Source: Hyphococcus flavus (lineage in GTDB: Bacteria > Pseudomonadota > Alphaproteobacteria > Caulobacterales > Parvularculaceae). From it: DNA of 64,000 bases. Under the pieces are notes generated by a model, which made no database searches, was not told the DNA's origin, and worked only from the letters and a program-made list of their open reading frames with translations. Each line of letters opens with the position of its first letter. The first letter of the stretch is position 1. The stretch is from contig NZ_CP118166.1 of NCBI RefSeq assembly GCF_028748065.1, positions 3,053,501 to 3,117,500 on the forward strand. The letters run 5' to 3'. A program made the translations under genes and the position numbers. Below are positions 17,391-26,033 of this stretch, piece by piece.

Positions 17391-17942
17391 ATGTTACGTC
17401 AATCAATTCTCGGCATTTCCACTCTAGCGCTGATGACCGCTACAGCCTGCGCCGACGAAGGGACTAGAGCCAGCAGCGATGATACAGCATCCTCCTCAAC
17501 CGAAACGGCCATAAAAACCAGCTCGCAATCCACTATTCTTGATGCCGCGCAAGTGAAGACAAAAAGCGAAGCAAAACTCTATGCTGAGTCAGAATTTAAA
17601 CAGGCGGATATCAATAATGACGGTTCTGTCGACAAGAATGAATTCATCGCCTATGCCGCCGTACGTGCGCCAATGAACGTCACCGCAACGCCAGGTGAGC
17701 TGGATACAAAATCAATGAGCGACCAAAAATCCGCCATGACAGATGAACCGGAAAGCGCAGAACAGCAATTTTCGGAAATCAGTAATGGCGATGAGAAAAT
17801 TTCCGAAACTGAAATGGTTGAAAGTCGTGTTGCCCAGTTCGAGGAAGCTGATGCTAATGACGATCAGCAACTCGACCAAACCGAACGTGAGAAATTTATT
17901 CAACTTGCACAACTGAAACCATCAGCTGGCACATCACTTTAA
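17391..17942 (+). CDS. Secreted EF-hand calcium-binding protein
   Basis: A 183-residue protein with an N-terminal export signal ending ATACADEG, possibly a weak lipobox. The canonical EF-hand loop DINNDGSVDKNE has ligands at positions 1, 3, 5, 9 and 12; a second, DANDDQQLDQTE, is good except for the position-6 glycine; NGDEKISETE in between is a degenerate third. AAGGAG lies seven bases before the ATG. Probably a periplasmic or surface calcium binder. A strong terminator follows 10 bases after the stop. Confidence 0.82.
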   Translation: MLRQSILGISTLALMTATACADEGTRASSDDTASSSTETAIKTSSQSTILDAAQVKTKSEAKLYAESEFKQADINNDGSVDKNEFIAYAAVRAPMNVTATPGELDTKSMSDQKSAMTDEPESAEQQFSEISNGDEKISETEMVESRVAQFEEADANDDQQLDQTEREKFIQLAQLKPSAGTSL

Positions 17943-17952
17943 TATTGGCGTT

Positions 17953-17988
17953 AAAAAGGCCCCCGCTATATCAAGCGGGGGCCTTTTT
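17953..17988. terminator. Bidirectional rho-independent terminator
   Basis: A GC-rich stem (GGCCCCCGCT / AGCGGGGGCC) with a six-base loop is flanked by A5 on the left and T5 on the right, so it can end transcription from both sides: the EF-hand gene on the plus strand and the TonB-receptor operon on the minus strand, whose stop codon is two bases away. Confidence 0.93.
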
Positions 17989-17990
17989 GT

Positions 17991-20150
17991 CTAAAATTCG
18001 CCGCGAATGCTGAACTTCACATTCCTGCCCGGCAGAGGCGTAAGGTCTTTCAGGAAAGATGTATGCAACCGCACCTCTTCGTCAGTCAGGTTATTACCTG
18101 ACAATCGTAGAGATACTCTGGGCTGATTGCTGAACGGACGGAGCGTCAAGAACGCATTGAATACCTGATACCCGTCGGTAGGCAATTCAAAGTCAGTGAC
18201 ATCATCCTGGCTTCCCGCATATTCAAGCTCTGCCCGCACATCAGCAAAAGCAGAACGCGCCTCCAGCCCGATTATGCCAGATAGAGGGGGAATGCGAGGC
18301 AAGTTGTCATTACCGGTGACATCGATTGTTCCTTTAACAAGGTCAACAGATGCATCCGCGTGGATATCAAACGTTCCCGCCCGGAATAGCTCACCAGCCG
18401 CTTGCGCTTCAAAACCGCGGAACGTCGCATCATTGGCGAAGAACTGAAATACGGGCAACTCGTCTTCTTCCATTCCCGTGGCCGCCTCATAAATGAAGTC
18501 GTCATAAGACGTGTAGTAACCGCTGACGGAAAAGGTAAACCTGTCCGTGTTGACGCGGGCGGTCGCCTCAACGCCGGTTGCAACTTCTTCATCCAGCGTC
18601 GGATCGCCGATTTCAAAAGCGTTTGTGGCCAGGTGCGGCCCGTTTGAAAACAGCTCCTCAGTAGATGGCGCCCTTTCCGTACGGAACCCGGTCACGCCCA
18701 TGAAGAAACTGTCGGTGGCCTGATATCCAATGCCGCCCGAAACCGAGAGACCGTTAAACTCACGTTCGAACCCGGTTTCTTCCACTTCGTGATTGGTGTT
18801 TTCATAGCGTCCGCCAAGCTCAAACCGCCATTGGCCGACGGAAAGTTCCTTCAAAGCAAATACGCCTAACTGGTTCGTATTTGTCGGCGGTACGAACGCC
18901 TCTTCACCAACTGCAGAGAAATCGCGTTTTCTGTATTGTAATCCGAGAGCGCCGTTCACCTCACCGCCAAGAGCATTGAACGGTTTATCGACAAGTTCGA
19001 AGCGACCCTCCCAACCTTCGTTAGTAAAGAGCGTGCCGATTTCACCGCTTGGTTCGATTTCAGCGTGCTCATAGTCGGCATAGCCAAAACGAATTTTAGC
19101 CTTCCGGAATAAGCCGAAGTCACCTTCAACTTCACCATTTAGATCGAGCCGGCGCTGGCGAAGATCGATGGTGACGCCGCCCTCTTCCTCCTCACCATGC
19201 TCTTCTTCGTCATGGTCTTCCTCATCGTGATCCTCGTCCTCTTCATCTTCGTGCTCATGGCCGTGTCCATGACCACCCGGGACGCCGTAGTTTGTATCCA
19301 TCGCCGTGCCGGAGATGCCAAAAAACCCGTTATCGAAGATGAGAGAAAGGCCTGCAGATCCACCTTTCGTTTCATAGGCTGAGTTTTCTGCAGTGCCGAA
19401 AACTTCTTCTTCCTCTTCGTGATCGTGATCTTCTTCGTCTTCGTGATCTTCTTCAGCCTCTTCTAGGGCGCGAAGTCTCTCTGACTCTGCAAACCCTGGA
19501 ATGTCATAGTCATCGGCATCGCGATAGAAACCATCACCATGGAAAACCAGCGCTGCCCCGCCTAGATCACCCAGTTTCAGATCAAATCCACCCGACGCTT
19601 CCACACCATTGTCGACTGTTGAACCTCCAACTCGGAGCGCACCGTCAATGCCTCCCTCAGGTTCCTGACTTGGGATGCGGCCATTAAATATATTGACGAC
19701 ACCTCCTGCAGCAGAAGATCCGTAAAGCAACATTGCCGAACCGCGAACGATTTCAATTTTCTCGGCTGTAGCTGGCTCAACAGCGGCTGCGTGATCAGGA
19801 CTTGTAGCTGAAGCGTCAATCGAGCCGATACCAGCGTCAAGAACACGTATGCGATCTCCGGTTAAGCCTCGTATGACCGGACGGCTGGCGCCAGGGCCAA
19901 AATAGGTGGAAGAGATGCCAGGCTCACGACGCAGAGTTTCGCCAATGGAGTTTTCAAGCCTGCGTTGTAAATCCTCTCCGCTGACCACGGATGTGCTGAT
20001 AATGGTCTCACCGACGGTCCGTTCAATCGGAGAGGCGGTTACGACAATACGGTCTTCTTCCTTATCGAAGGGTTCGTCCTGTGCGTGAACGCTATTCGAA
20101 CAGAACATTGTAAGCGTCGCGGCGCTGGACAGCAGCAGATAGTTTTTCAC
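17991..20150 (-). CDS. TonB-dependent outer-membrane receptor, ZnuD-like (probable zinc uptake)
   Basis: A 719-residue TonB receptor. A signal peptide ends near SVHAQ, a TonB-box-like DRIVVTASP follows, then the plug (GASRPVIRGLTGDRIRVLD, EIVRGSAMLLYGSSAAGGVV) and a beta-barrel ending in aromatic-rich strands. Two extracellular-loop-like stretches, around residues 225-250 and 290-325, are packed with His, Asp and Glu (for example GHGHGHEHEDEEDEDHDEED). Such His/acid-rich loops are known from the zinc receptor ZnuD; copper or nickel are alternatives. It lies 72 bases after a small His/Cys protein gene on the same strand, and a bidirectional terminator follows. Confidence 0.9.
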   Translation of the reverse strand: MKNYLLLSSAATLTMFCSNSVHAQDEPFDKEEDRIVVTASPIERTVGETIISTSVVSGEDLQRRLENSIGETLRREPGISSTYFGPGASRPVIRGLTGDRIRVLDAGIGSIDASATSPDHAAAVEPATAEKIEIVRGSAMLLYGSSAAGGVVNIFNGRIPSQEPEGGIDGALRVGGSTVDNGVEASGGFDLKLGDLGGAALVFHGDGFYRDADDYDIPGFAESERLRALEEAEEDHEDEEDHDHEEEEEVFGTAENSAYETKGGSAGLSLIFDNGFFGISGTAMDTNYGVPGGHGHGHEHEDEEDEDHDEEDHDEEEHGEEEEGGVTIDLRQRRLDLNGEVEGDFGLFRKAKIRFGYADYEHAEIEPSGEIGTLFTNEGWEGRFELVDKPFNALGGEVNGALGLQYRKRDFSAVGEEAFVPPTNTNQLGVFALKELSVGQWRFELGGRYENTNHEVEETGFEREFNGLSVSGGIGYQATDSFFMGVTGFRTERAPSTEELFSNGPHLATNAFEIGDPTLDEEVATGVEATARVNTDRFTFSVSGYYTSYDDFIYEAATGMEEDELPVFQFFANDATFRGFEAQAAGELFRAGTFDIHADASVDLVKGTIDVTGNDNLPRIPPLSGIIGLEARSAFADVRAELEYAGSQDDVTDFELPTDGYQVFNAFLTLRPFSNQPRVSLRLSGNNLTDEEVRLHTSFLKDLTPLPGRNVKFSIRGEF

Positions 20151-20174
20151 TTTTAAATTCCCTCAAGCCTTTAA

Positions 20175-20190
20175 CCGGCGCATGCGCCGG
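20175..20190. repeat. Perfect 16-base palindrome between small metal gene and TonB receptor
   Basis: CCGGCGCATGCGCCGG is a perfect palindrome in the 72-base gap before the TonB-receptor start codon. It could fold in the mRNA as a short hairpin between the two genes, or bind a dimeric protein. There is no T-run, so it is not a standard terminator. Confidence 0.6.
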
Positions 20191-20222
20191 CATTTACAAT
20201 CAAAACGTCAAATGTCGGATTG

Positions 20223-20537
20223 TTATCGGCTTGGGGGTCCACGCGGCCGGGCGGCGCGGATGGTCTGAAGAGCGTGTTCGGATTGCGTGATCTGATCGGC
20301 TGCTCGCCAAACAGTCAGTGAAAGCAGAACTGCGACAGCAGCGGTCGCGATCGCCTTATCCACATGAGGCGCAACCAGAGACAAGACGCAAACCTGTCCG
20401 CCATGATCGTGCGGGCCATCGCCATAGGCTGACGCGTGAGCAGAAACGAGTATTTGAGACAACGCAAAAACGGCGACAGCAGCGACAAGCACTGCGCCGA
20501 TTTTAGAGCGCCAATGTAACAACGCATTTCGCGTCAT
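20223..20537 (-). CDS. Small membrane-anchored protein with His/Cys motif, probable metal-related
   Basis: A 104-residue protein with one hydrophobic segment near residues 14-32, a short motif GDGPHDHGGQVCVLSL with two His and a Cys, and a second hydrophobic stretch about 62-76. The C-terminus is basic. It resembles the DUF2946-type proteins often beside metal TonB receptors, but I cannot confirm the family. AGGAG lies six bases before the ATG. It heads a two-gene operon with the ZnuD-like receptor, and a Zur-like site overlaps its promoter region. Confidence 0.68.
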   Translation of the reverse strand: MTRNALLHWRSKIGAVLVAAVAVFALSQILVSAHASAYGDGPHDHGGQVCVLSLVAPHVDKAIATAAVAVLLSLTVWRAADQITQSEHALQTIRAARPRGPPSR

Positions 20538-20566
20538 TCCGTCTCCTGCCCTACTGGCTGCAAGAC

Positions 20567-20582
20567 GTTATATTCTCACATT
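20567..20582. promoter_or_regulatory. Candidate Zur-type operator
   Basis: GTTATATTCTCACATT lies 30-45 bases upstream of the start of the small His/Cys protein. Compared with the Zur palindrome as I remember it (GTTATA...TATAACATT), the left core is complete and the right half differs at about two positions. The rest of the left half is poor. On the minus strand it contains TATAAC, which could be the -10. The metal-receptor operon downstream makes zinc repression plausible, but this is a by-eye match. Confidence 0.35.
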
Positions 20583-20605
20583 CCGGCTATGTTGTCTATT
20601 GAGGG

Positions 20606-20812
20606 TTAATTCGCCTCGCCGCGATCCACAGGCGCTCCCTCGCTCTCGTCATCCTCAGAGGGAATAGCGTATTGGCCGGTTAACCAGCGGTGAAGGTCAA
20701 CATCCGCACACCGTTTCGAGCAAAACGGCTCATATTCCGTGTTCACTGCCTTGTGGCATATTGGACACTGCGCTGACTTTTGCGCCGCATTGTCATTGCT
20801 CGCTGAGGTCAA
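20606..20812 (-). CDS. yacG: Zinc-finger DNA gyrase inhibitor YacG
   Basis: A 68-residue protein with the four zinc cysteines in CPIC (C16, C19) and FCSKRC (C31, C35), followed by ADVDLHRWLTGQYAIP and an acidic tail, as in YacG, which binds GyrB and inhibits gyrase. The start is decided by the ribosome site: GGAGGA precedes a TTG at 20812 by eight bases, and no ATG in this frame gives a normal-length protein. It overlaps the end of the RNase E/G gene by 20 bases. Confidence 0.88.
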   Translation of the reverse strand: MTSASNDNAAQKSAQCPICHKAVNTEYEPFCSKRCADVDLHRWLTGQYAIPSEDDESEGAPVDRGEAN

Positions 20813-21965
20813 AGGAACGCTCCTCCAAATTGTCGCGCCTGGAAAATCTGAACCGCGCGCCGTAGCGCTCTTGAAGCCGCTCATTCCAGGTAGTCTGGCT
20901 TTCAGTATATTCGTGGAGAGCAAAGCCCATATCAAGGTTGACCCGTATAGCCGGATACATCTTCAACCGCGCCTCCAACTGATGGATCGCATCCTTTGCA
21001 ATTGCTTCCAGCGTAAACCGCCTGCCACTGGCCGGCGCTGTCAAAGTTGGTTCAGTAAAACGTTCCAACAGCGATAGGGTTTCGCGAGGTAGGGTAAAAC
21101 TATACAAACCGGATTTGGAAAAGCTCGCTGCAGAAGCGTTGCCGAGTTTTTCCATTTCTTTTCTTAACGATGCGTTGAAACGGTTGCGCTGCGTCTCCCC
21201 TGAAAGCGATGGAAAGTCGATCACGACATGCCCGCCGATACCCCGAAGGCTGACCTGCCTGATCGCTTCCCTGGCAGAGGCCGTGCAAATCTTTTCCCTA
21301 AGGCGTGCTGGCGAAGCGGCGGTCAACCCCGCCGTGTCGACGTCTATAGCCGTAAGCGCTTGCGCTTCATCAATGGTCAGAATTCCGCCGCCAGGGACTC
21401 GGACGTTCCTTTCAAAGGCGGATGAAAGTTCTGTACTCAACCCAAACTGTTCAAGTACCGGTTGCAGGTCGCTATGATGGGTTACATTAAGATAACCAGA
21501 ATCTTTCAAGCGGCGGGCAGCGCCTCCATCGTCGATCAAGATAGATGATTCACTTTCACCCAGCGCAACTGCGGCTTCCAGCACAGGGTCTGTGAAAGAC
21601 TCAACCCGCCCTGGCGTGCGCGCGCTGTTGACAACATCAACAAATTTCAGCGTCGCACCTTTGTGCTGGCGCGCTGGCGATTTCACTTCCACTTCAACCC
21701 AGGCGCCATTGACAATTTCACGCTCGCGAGAGGCATTTATAGGAAGATAACCGTCCCGTTCGTCGCCAATATCAATGAAAGCAGCATTTAGCGCTTTGTC
21801 GATCGCCCTCACTTTTCCAGTGTATCGCTGACCTTTATGTGGTGTTCGATCTATCTTTTCATCGCCTAGCGCCGGGCCAAACCAGAACTTCCATGCGATG
21901 TCATCAATCAAGAATGCGGCGCGAGTGTCCGCAGCGCCGCATTCAATCACGACCCGCGTAGTCAC
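20793..21965 (-). CDS. Short ribonuclease E/G-family protein without Zn-link
   Basis: A 390-residue RNase E/G homologue. An S1-like RNA-binding segment (GQRYTGKVRAIDKALNAAFI) and the catalytic region with the paired metal-binding acids (LTAIDVDTAG and VVIDFPSLSG) are present. The CPxCxG zinc-link that joins dimers in E. coli RNase E and G is missing: the segment after GLYSFTLPRETLS has no cysteines. The likely start is GTG 21965, which overlaps the maf stop codon (GTGA); ATG 21974 is an alternative. Processing of rRNA or mRNA is inferred from the family. It sits between maf and yacG. Confidence 0.85.
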   Translation of the reverse strand: MTTRVVIECGAADTRAAFLIDDIAWKFWFGPALGDEKIDRTPHKGQRYTGKVRAIDKALNAAFIDIGDERDGYLPINASREREIVNGAWVEVEVKSPARQHKGATLKFVDVVNSARTPGRVESFTDPVLEAAVALGESESSILIDDGGAARRLKDSGYLNVTHHSDLQPVLEQFGLSTELSSAFERNVRVPGGGILTIDEAQALTAIDVDTAGLTAASPARLREKICTASAREAIRQVSLRGIGGHVVIDFPSLSGETQRNRFNASLRKEMEKLGNASAASFSKSGLYSFTLPRETLSLLERFTEPTLTAPASGRRFTLEAIAKDAIHQLEARLKMYPAIRVNLDMGFALHEYTESQTTWNERLQERYGARFRFSRRDNLEERSFDLSEQ

Positions 21966-22540
21966 TTGGACCATCCAGCGCCAGTCAACAGATTGTATGT
22001 CTCGTAGAGGGGCAGGCCGACGACATTCGAGTGAGAACCGATCAGTTGCACGATATGCTTTGCGAACAAGCCCTGGATTGCATAACCGCCCGCCTTGCCG
22101 CGCCATTCATCACTGGCGATATAATTATCTATGGCTGAACGATCGAGCGAGCGCACCTTGACGCGCGTTTCGCATACGCGGCTCATCACGTCGCCGCCAG
22201 GCTTGACCACCGCCACACCGGAAAACACCCGATGGCTTCGGCCGGAAAGTAATTCCAGACAAAAACGGGCGCTTTGTTCATCCTCCGTTTTTGGAAGGAT
22301 GCGCCGGCCAACAGCGACGGCCGTATCAGAACCCAGCACCAGGGCATGCGGATTTTGCCCTGCTACATGCAAAGCTTTCTCGCGCGCCAGGCGTGTAACG
22401 TAAACTTCGGGCTTTTCGCCCTTAAGCTCCGCCTCATCAATGTCAGCGGGAATGATCTGATCCGGGGTCACGCCGATCAGTTCCAGAAGCGCTTTGCGTC
22501 TGGGGCTTTGGCTTGCGAGGATCAGCGGCGGAGCTGACAC
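21962..22540 (-). CDS. maf: Maf-family nucleotide pyrophosphatase
   Basis: A 192-residue Maf protein with the signature LASQSPRRKALLELIG at the N-terminus, and later LGSDTAVAVGRRILPKTED and GKAGGYAIQGLFAKHI. Maf enzymes hydrolyse non-canonical nucleoside triphosphates (dTTP/UTP or modified forms), protecting nucleotide pools. It starts ten bases after the infA stop and overlaps the RNase gene by four bases, so infA-maf-RNase-yacG is one transcription unit. Confidence 0.94.
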   Translation of the reverse strand: MSAPPLILASQSPRRKALLELIGVTPDQIIPADIDEAELKGEKPEVYVTRLAREKALHVAGQNPHALVLGSDTAVAVGRRILPKTEDEQSARFCLELLSGRSHRVFSGVAVVKPGGDVMSRVCETRVKVRSLDRSAIDNYIASDEWRGKAGGYAIQGLFAKHIVQLIGSHSNVVGLPLYETYNLLTGAGWSK

Positions 22541-22550
22541 CGGCCCGGAT

Positions 22551-22769
22551 TTACTTGAAGCGATAGGTAATACGGCCTTTGGTCAGGTCGTAAGGCGTCA
22601 TTTCGACCAGAACCTTGTCGCCTGCCAGAACACGAATGCGGTTTTTGCGCATCTTACCTGCCGTATGCGCGATGATCTCATGATCATTCTCGAGCTTCAC
22701 CCGAAAGGTCGCGTTGGGCAGCAATTCTTCCACTGTGCCCTCAAACTCGAGTAATTCTTCTTTCGCCAT
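22551..22769 (-). CDS. infA: Translation initiation factor IF-1
   Basis: A 72-residue S1-fold protein, [20 protein letters not shown]..., with the RNA-binding core [20 protein letters not shown] and the end GRITYRFK. Length and sequence are typical of IF-1, which blocks the ribosomal A-site during initiation. The 104-base gap upstream may hold its own promoter. Confidence 0.98.
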   Translation of the reverse strand: MAKEELLEFEGTVEELLPNATFRVKLENDHEIIAHTAGKMRKNRIRVLAGDKVLVEMTPYDLTKGRITYRFK

Positions 22770-22873
22770 TCGCTCCTCAGACCGTACTTATGGGTTCGCG
22801 CGCAGCACACCTGCGCCCGATGCGGCGGGAACATGGTTGGCTGCGGCGCGAAAATCAAGGTTTTTCATGGGGA

Positions 22874-23281
22874 TTATGCAAATCGCTGGCGCATTTTCTC
22901 GGCCAGATTGTCCCGAACGCTGCGATAGGCGGCGATAATCGCTTCCCGGCCGCCACGCTCTTCCGACGGATTGTCGGTGTCCCAAAACTCTATGGCGGCG
23001 CGCGGAAGATGACGGCGCGCCTCCACAGCCGCTTCGGGGGTCAAGGTTATGACAACGTCGAACTTCGACAAATCCACAGCATCGAGCGTCTTCGGTTCGT
23101 GGTCATGCATGGCGACCCCCAACTCTCCCATGACAATTTCCACAAAAGGATCCAGTCCGCCCTCGTAAACACCCGCTGAGTCCACTTTGTATGCCTCACC
23201 GGCCTGCTTGCGGAGTAACGCCGCCGCCATGGGCGAACGCACGGAGTTCATGTTGCAGGCAAAGAGTACGGATTTTGTCAT
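22874..23281 (-). CDS. Low-molecular-weight protein-tyrosine phosphatase family protein
   Basis: A 135-residue protein with the phosphatase loop CNMNSVRS (C9-x5-R15) and the general-acid region WDTDNPSE. The fold is shared with arsenate reductases; the CX5R loop favours a phosphatase. ATG 23281, with GGAG upstream, fits the family's start; a GTG at 23305 overlaps the UPF0262 stop (GTGA) and would add eight residues. It is placed between UPF0262 and infA as in many alphaproteobacteria. Confidence 0.87.
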   Translation of the reverse strand: MTKSVLFACNMNSVRSPMAAALLRKQAGEAYKVDSAGVYEGGLDPFVEIVMGELGVAMHDHEPKTLDAVDLSKFDVVITLTPEAAVEARRHLPRAAIEFWDTDNPSEERGGREAIIAAYRSVRDNLAEKMRQRFA

Positions 23282-23301
23282 TGGTTCTGTTTTCTCCGCG
23301 C

Positions 23302-23790
23302 TCACCGCATATGGAAACTGCAGATCAGCGTAAACAAACGCCGTGCGGTGTTTTCATTAAATTCGATTTTGTCTTTGAGGCGTTCTCGAAGAATATCCGA
23401 GCCTTCATTGTGCATCGAACGGCGCGCCATATCGATGGTTTCAATTTGCGCCGGCGCCGCATTACGGATGGCGTCGTAATAACTTTCGCAAAGCATGAAG
23501 TAATCTTTGATGATTTTCCGGAAAGGCGTCATGGACAGATGCACTTGCCCCAGCGCCTCGCCGCCAGCCCGGCGAACGTCAAAGACGAGGCGACGCTCAA
23601 CATTCGAGAGGTAAAGCTCAAACGGCCCTTCTCCGGCGCCGCTCGGTTTGAAATAATTCTCCTCTAGAAGATCGTAGATCGCGATTTTTCTTTCATGCTC
23701 GATATCGGCGGTGGCCGGCGCAAGAGAGCGTTCGTCAAGCTCAATCTTGACGATGCGGTAGCCGGGCTGGTTGTCTTGTTCGTCAGTCAT
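23302..23790 (-). CDS. UPF0262 family protein
   Basis: A 162-residue protein of a conserved alphaproteobacterial family with unknown function. Family-like stretches are YRIVKIELDERSL, FDVRRAGGEALGQVHLSMTP and FRKIIKDYFMLCESYYDAIR. It contains no signal peptide or helix and is presumably cytoplasmic. It starts the run UPF0262 - phosphatase - infA - maf - RNase - yacG. In most relatives hisD lies directly upstream; here three plus-strand genes intervene. Confidence 0.9.
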   Translation of the reverse strand: MTDEQDNQPGYRIVKIELDERSLAPATADIEHERKIAIYDLLEENYFKPSGAGEGPFELYLSNVERRLVFDVRRAGGEALGQVHLSMTPFRKIIKDYFMLCESYYDAIRNAAPAQIETIDMARRSMHNEGSDILRERLKDKIEFNENTARRLFTLICSFHMR

Positions 23791-23925
23791 AGACCTTTCC
23801 GAATCGGCAAGACCGTCTTAGCCGGGCGCGCTCTCCACGTCACGGGGTCATTGACGTTTAGGCTGCGTGATCGAATCACGGAACTTAACCTCCTCTAAAC
23901 CGTTTGTGTTGAGTTAAGTGTGCTT

Positions 23926-24894
23926 ATGACCTGTAAAACTTTGATATCTTCTCTTGCGATCACCGCTATGCTCAGCTCGGCAGCGTTCGCACAAGACCAT
24001 CAGGAGATGCCCGATATCGCAAGGGCGATGTTGAAAGTCGCCTATGACAGCGGCGATCCGGCAGACATCAAGGCCGTCGCCAAAGCGGTGAAAGCGGTTT
24101 TCCCCGATTATGAGAGCGCTATCGCGGCGGACGCGGACGCCAAGCTTGCCGCACTTTCTCCGCCCGAAGAGGATGCTGCAAAAGCGCAGACGGCAAAAGC
24201 GACACTCGAGACAGAACAAGCGCAGAATAAGCAGCACGGCGTGTTTGCCGTTTCGCCGTGGGACGGGAAGATTAGCGCTTCGGGTATATTGTCTTCTGGT
24301 AATTCTGAAAACGCCGCTGTCGGCGTCGCCGTTGATGCGGCGCGCACGGCCGGTGCCTGGACCCACAACATCAAGGGCTATTTCGACCTTGGCGAGTCGA
24401 ACAACGTCACCAGCCAAAAGCGATGGGGCGCCTCCTACAAGCTTGATTACAACTTTGGCGAGCGCACCTATGCCTATGGGCGCATCTCCTATGACGAGGA
24501 TCAGTTTTCCGGATTCGATTATCGGCTGTTCGGCGGCGCTGGTTTGGGTCACTATCTTTTTAAAGGCGAACCCTTCTCGTGGAAGGTCGAAGGCGGCCCA
24601 GGCTACCGCTATTCGCCCATCGATATTTCGCGTGAAGTTGAAAGCGAACTTGCTCTGTACGCTGCAACAGAAATCGACTGGCTGATCCGCGAGGGCTTGA
24701 AATTCGATCAGGATGTCAATGTCACCTGGACGTCGCCGACGACCACGATCCAGTCTGTGACCGCACTCACGACTAAGCTTTGGGGCGATCTCTCCACCGG
24801 GCTGTCTTTCGAATACCGGTATGAGACCGACCCGCCGCTGGGCCAGGAAAACACCGATACGATCGCCAAAGCGTCACTCATTTACGGGTTTTAA
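23926..24894 (+). CDS. DUF481 outer-membrane protein (YdiY-like)
   Basis: A 322-residue secreted protein. After a signal peptide ending SSAAFAQ there is a helical, alanine-rich segment (about 25-85), then a beta-barrel-like DUF481 domain with alternating strands ([38 protein letters not shown]) and a terminal aromatic (LIYGF) suited to outer-membrane insertion. E. coli YdiY is described as salt/acid-induced. ATG 23926 is preferred to a GTG two codons earlier. Lone plus-strand gene inside an otherwise minus-strand conserved block. Confidence 0.86.
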   Translation: MTCKTLISSLAITAMLSSAAFAQDHQEMPDIARAMLKVAYDSGDPADIKAVAKAVKAVFPDYESAIAADADAKLAALSPPEEDAAKAQTAKATLETEQAQNKQHGVFAVSPWDGKISASGILSSGNSENAAVGVAVDAARTAGAWTHNIKGYFDLGESNNVTSQKRWGASYKLDYNFGERTYAYGRISYDEDQFSGFDYRLFGGAGLGHYLFKGEPFSWKVEGGPGYRYSPIDISREVESELALYAATEIDWLIREGLKFDQDVNVTWTSPTTTIQSVTALTTKLWGDLSTGLSFEYRYETDPPLGQENTDTIAKASLIYGF

Positions 24895-24941
24895 CCCTTA
24901 AGGTTGAGGGTTGGCGGCGGCTGGCCTACATACCCGGCGTT

Positions 24942-25880
24942 ATGGCTGAATTCGTTGTCGCTGCGTTTTACAGATTTACGTCCCTGCCGGACTTTGCGGA
25001 CTATCAGGCGCCATTGCGCGAAACCGCTGAGGCCGGAGACGTGCGCGGTACGATCCTGCTGGCGCCCGAGGGGTTAAACGGCACTATCGCGGGCCCGCGA
25101 ACAGGCGTCGATGCAGTTCTCAAGCATCTCAAATCCCTGCCCGAATGCGCGGAACTAGACTGGAAAGAATCCTATACTGACGAAAACCCGTTCCTCCGGA
25201 TGAAAGTGCGGCTCAAAAAAGAAATCGTCACTATGGGCGTTACTGGGATCGAGCCGGAAAAAAGCCATGAACGCTATGTGGAGCCAGATGACTGGAACAA
25301 AGTGATCTCTGATCCTGACACCATCGTTATCGATACGCGCAACGATTACGAAGTCAGCATCGGCACTTTCGAGGGGGCGATAAACCCCAATACAACATCA
25401 TTCCGCGAATTCCCGGAATGGTTCCGCAAATTCCGTGAAGAGAACCAGTTCAAAAAAATCGCCATGTTCTGCACGGGCGGCATCCGTTGCGAGAAATCGA
25501 CAGCGTTTTTGCGGTCCGAAGGCGTAGATGACGTTGTGCATCTCAAAGGCGGCATTCTGAAATATCTGGAAAACGTGCCGCAGGATGAAAGCCTGTGGCG
25601 CGGCGAGTGTTTCGTTTTCGACAATCGCGTTTCAGTCGGCCACGATCTCGCGCCCGGCACATACGATATGTGCCACGCCTGCCGCCAGCCGATTACAGAA
25701 GAAGACAAGACTTCAGAACATTACGCACCCGGCGTTTCCTGCCCGCATTGCCATGACAAATATTCGGAAGAAAAACGCCGCGCCTTCGCCGAACGCCAGA
25801 AACAGATTGAACTCGCGAAGGCGCGCGGCGAGATGCATTTGGGTGCTCATCAGCCAGGCTCAAAAGGCTCGAATAATTAA
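24942..25880 (+). CDS. trhO: tRNA uridine(34) hydroxylase TrhO (rhodanese-related)
   Basis: A 312-residue protein of the YceA/TrhO family, which hydroxylates U34 of certain tRNAs in an oxygen-dependent way to give 5-hydroxyuridine. The N-terminal domain has [14 protein letters not shown]; the rhodanese domain carries [15 protein letters not shown] and the active-site loop [10 protein letters not shown] near residue 177. A cysteine-rich segment follows ([17 protein letters not shown]). Length and motifs are normal. Confidence 0.93.
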   Translation: MAEFVVAAFYRFTSLPDFADYQAPLRETAEAGDVRGTILLAPEGLNGTIAGPRTGVDAVLKHLKSLPECAELDWKESYTDENPFLRMKVRLKKEIVTMGVTGIEPEKSHERYVEPDDWNKVISDPDTIVIDTRNDYEVSIGTFEGAINPNTTSFREFPEWFRKFREENQFKKIAMFCTGGIRCEKSTAFLRSEGVDDVVHLKGGILKYLENVPQDESLWRGECFVFDNRVSVGHDLAPGTYDMCHACRQPITEEDKTSEHYAPGVSCPHCHDKYSEEKRRAFAERQKQIELAKARGEMHLGAHQPGSKGSNN

Positions 25881-25891
25881 AAACTTTCTCC

Positions 25892-25993
25892 CCGCTCATC
25901 CCGACGAAAGTCGGAAACCAGTTACAACAATAAAGTCGGGCTTCGCCCGGCATTTTTCTTTCACTGGATTCCGACTTACGCCGGAAAGAGCGG
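25892..25993. repeat. Imperfect inverted-repeat intergenic element (102 bases)
   Basis: Two 31-base arms (25892-25922 and 25963-25993) are inverted copies with 26 of 31 positions matching, each arm itself carrying a short palindrome of the type CCGAC...GTCGG. The middle holds a small hairpin CGGGC-TTC-GCCCG (25937-25949). It fills most of the gap between trhO and the GST gene. It looks like the REP/MITE-like palindromic repeats scattered in alphaproteobacterial genomes. Confidence 0.75.
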
Positions 25994-26033
25994 ATGGGGT
26001 TATCATCACGCACAAAACAACTAGATTGTGTGT

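Noticed and set aside
24110-24685. A 191-codon alternate frame inside the DUF481 gene
   Set aside because: It is rich in Arg/Ser/Pro from frame-shifted GC codons, whereas the other frame has a signal peptide and family motifs.
24895-24925. AACCCT...AGGGTT inverted repeat after the DUF481 gene as a terminator
   Set aside because: The stem is short and lacks a T-run.
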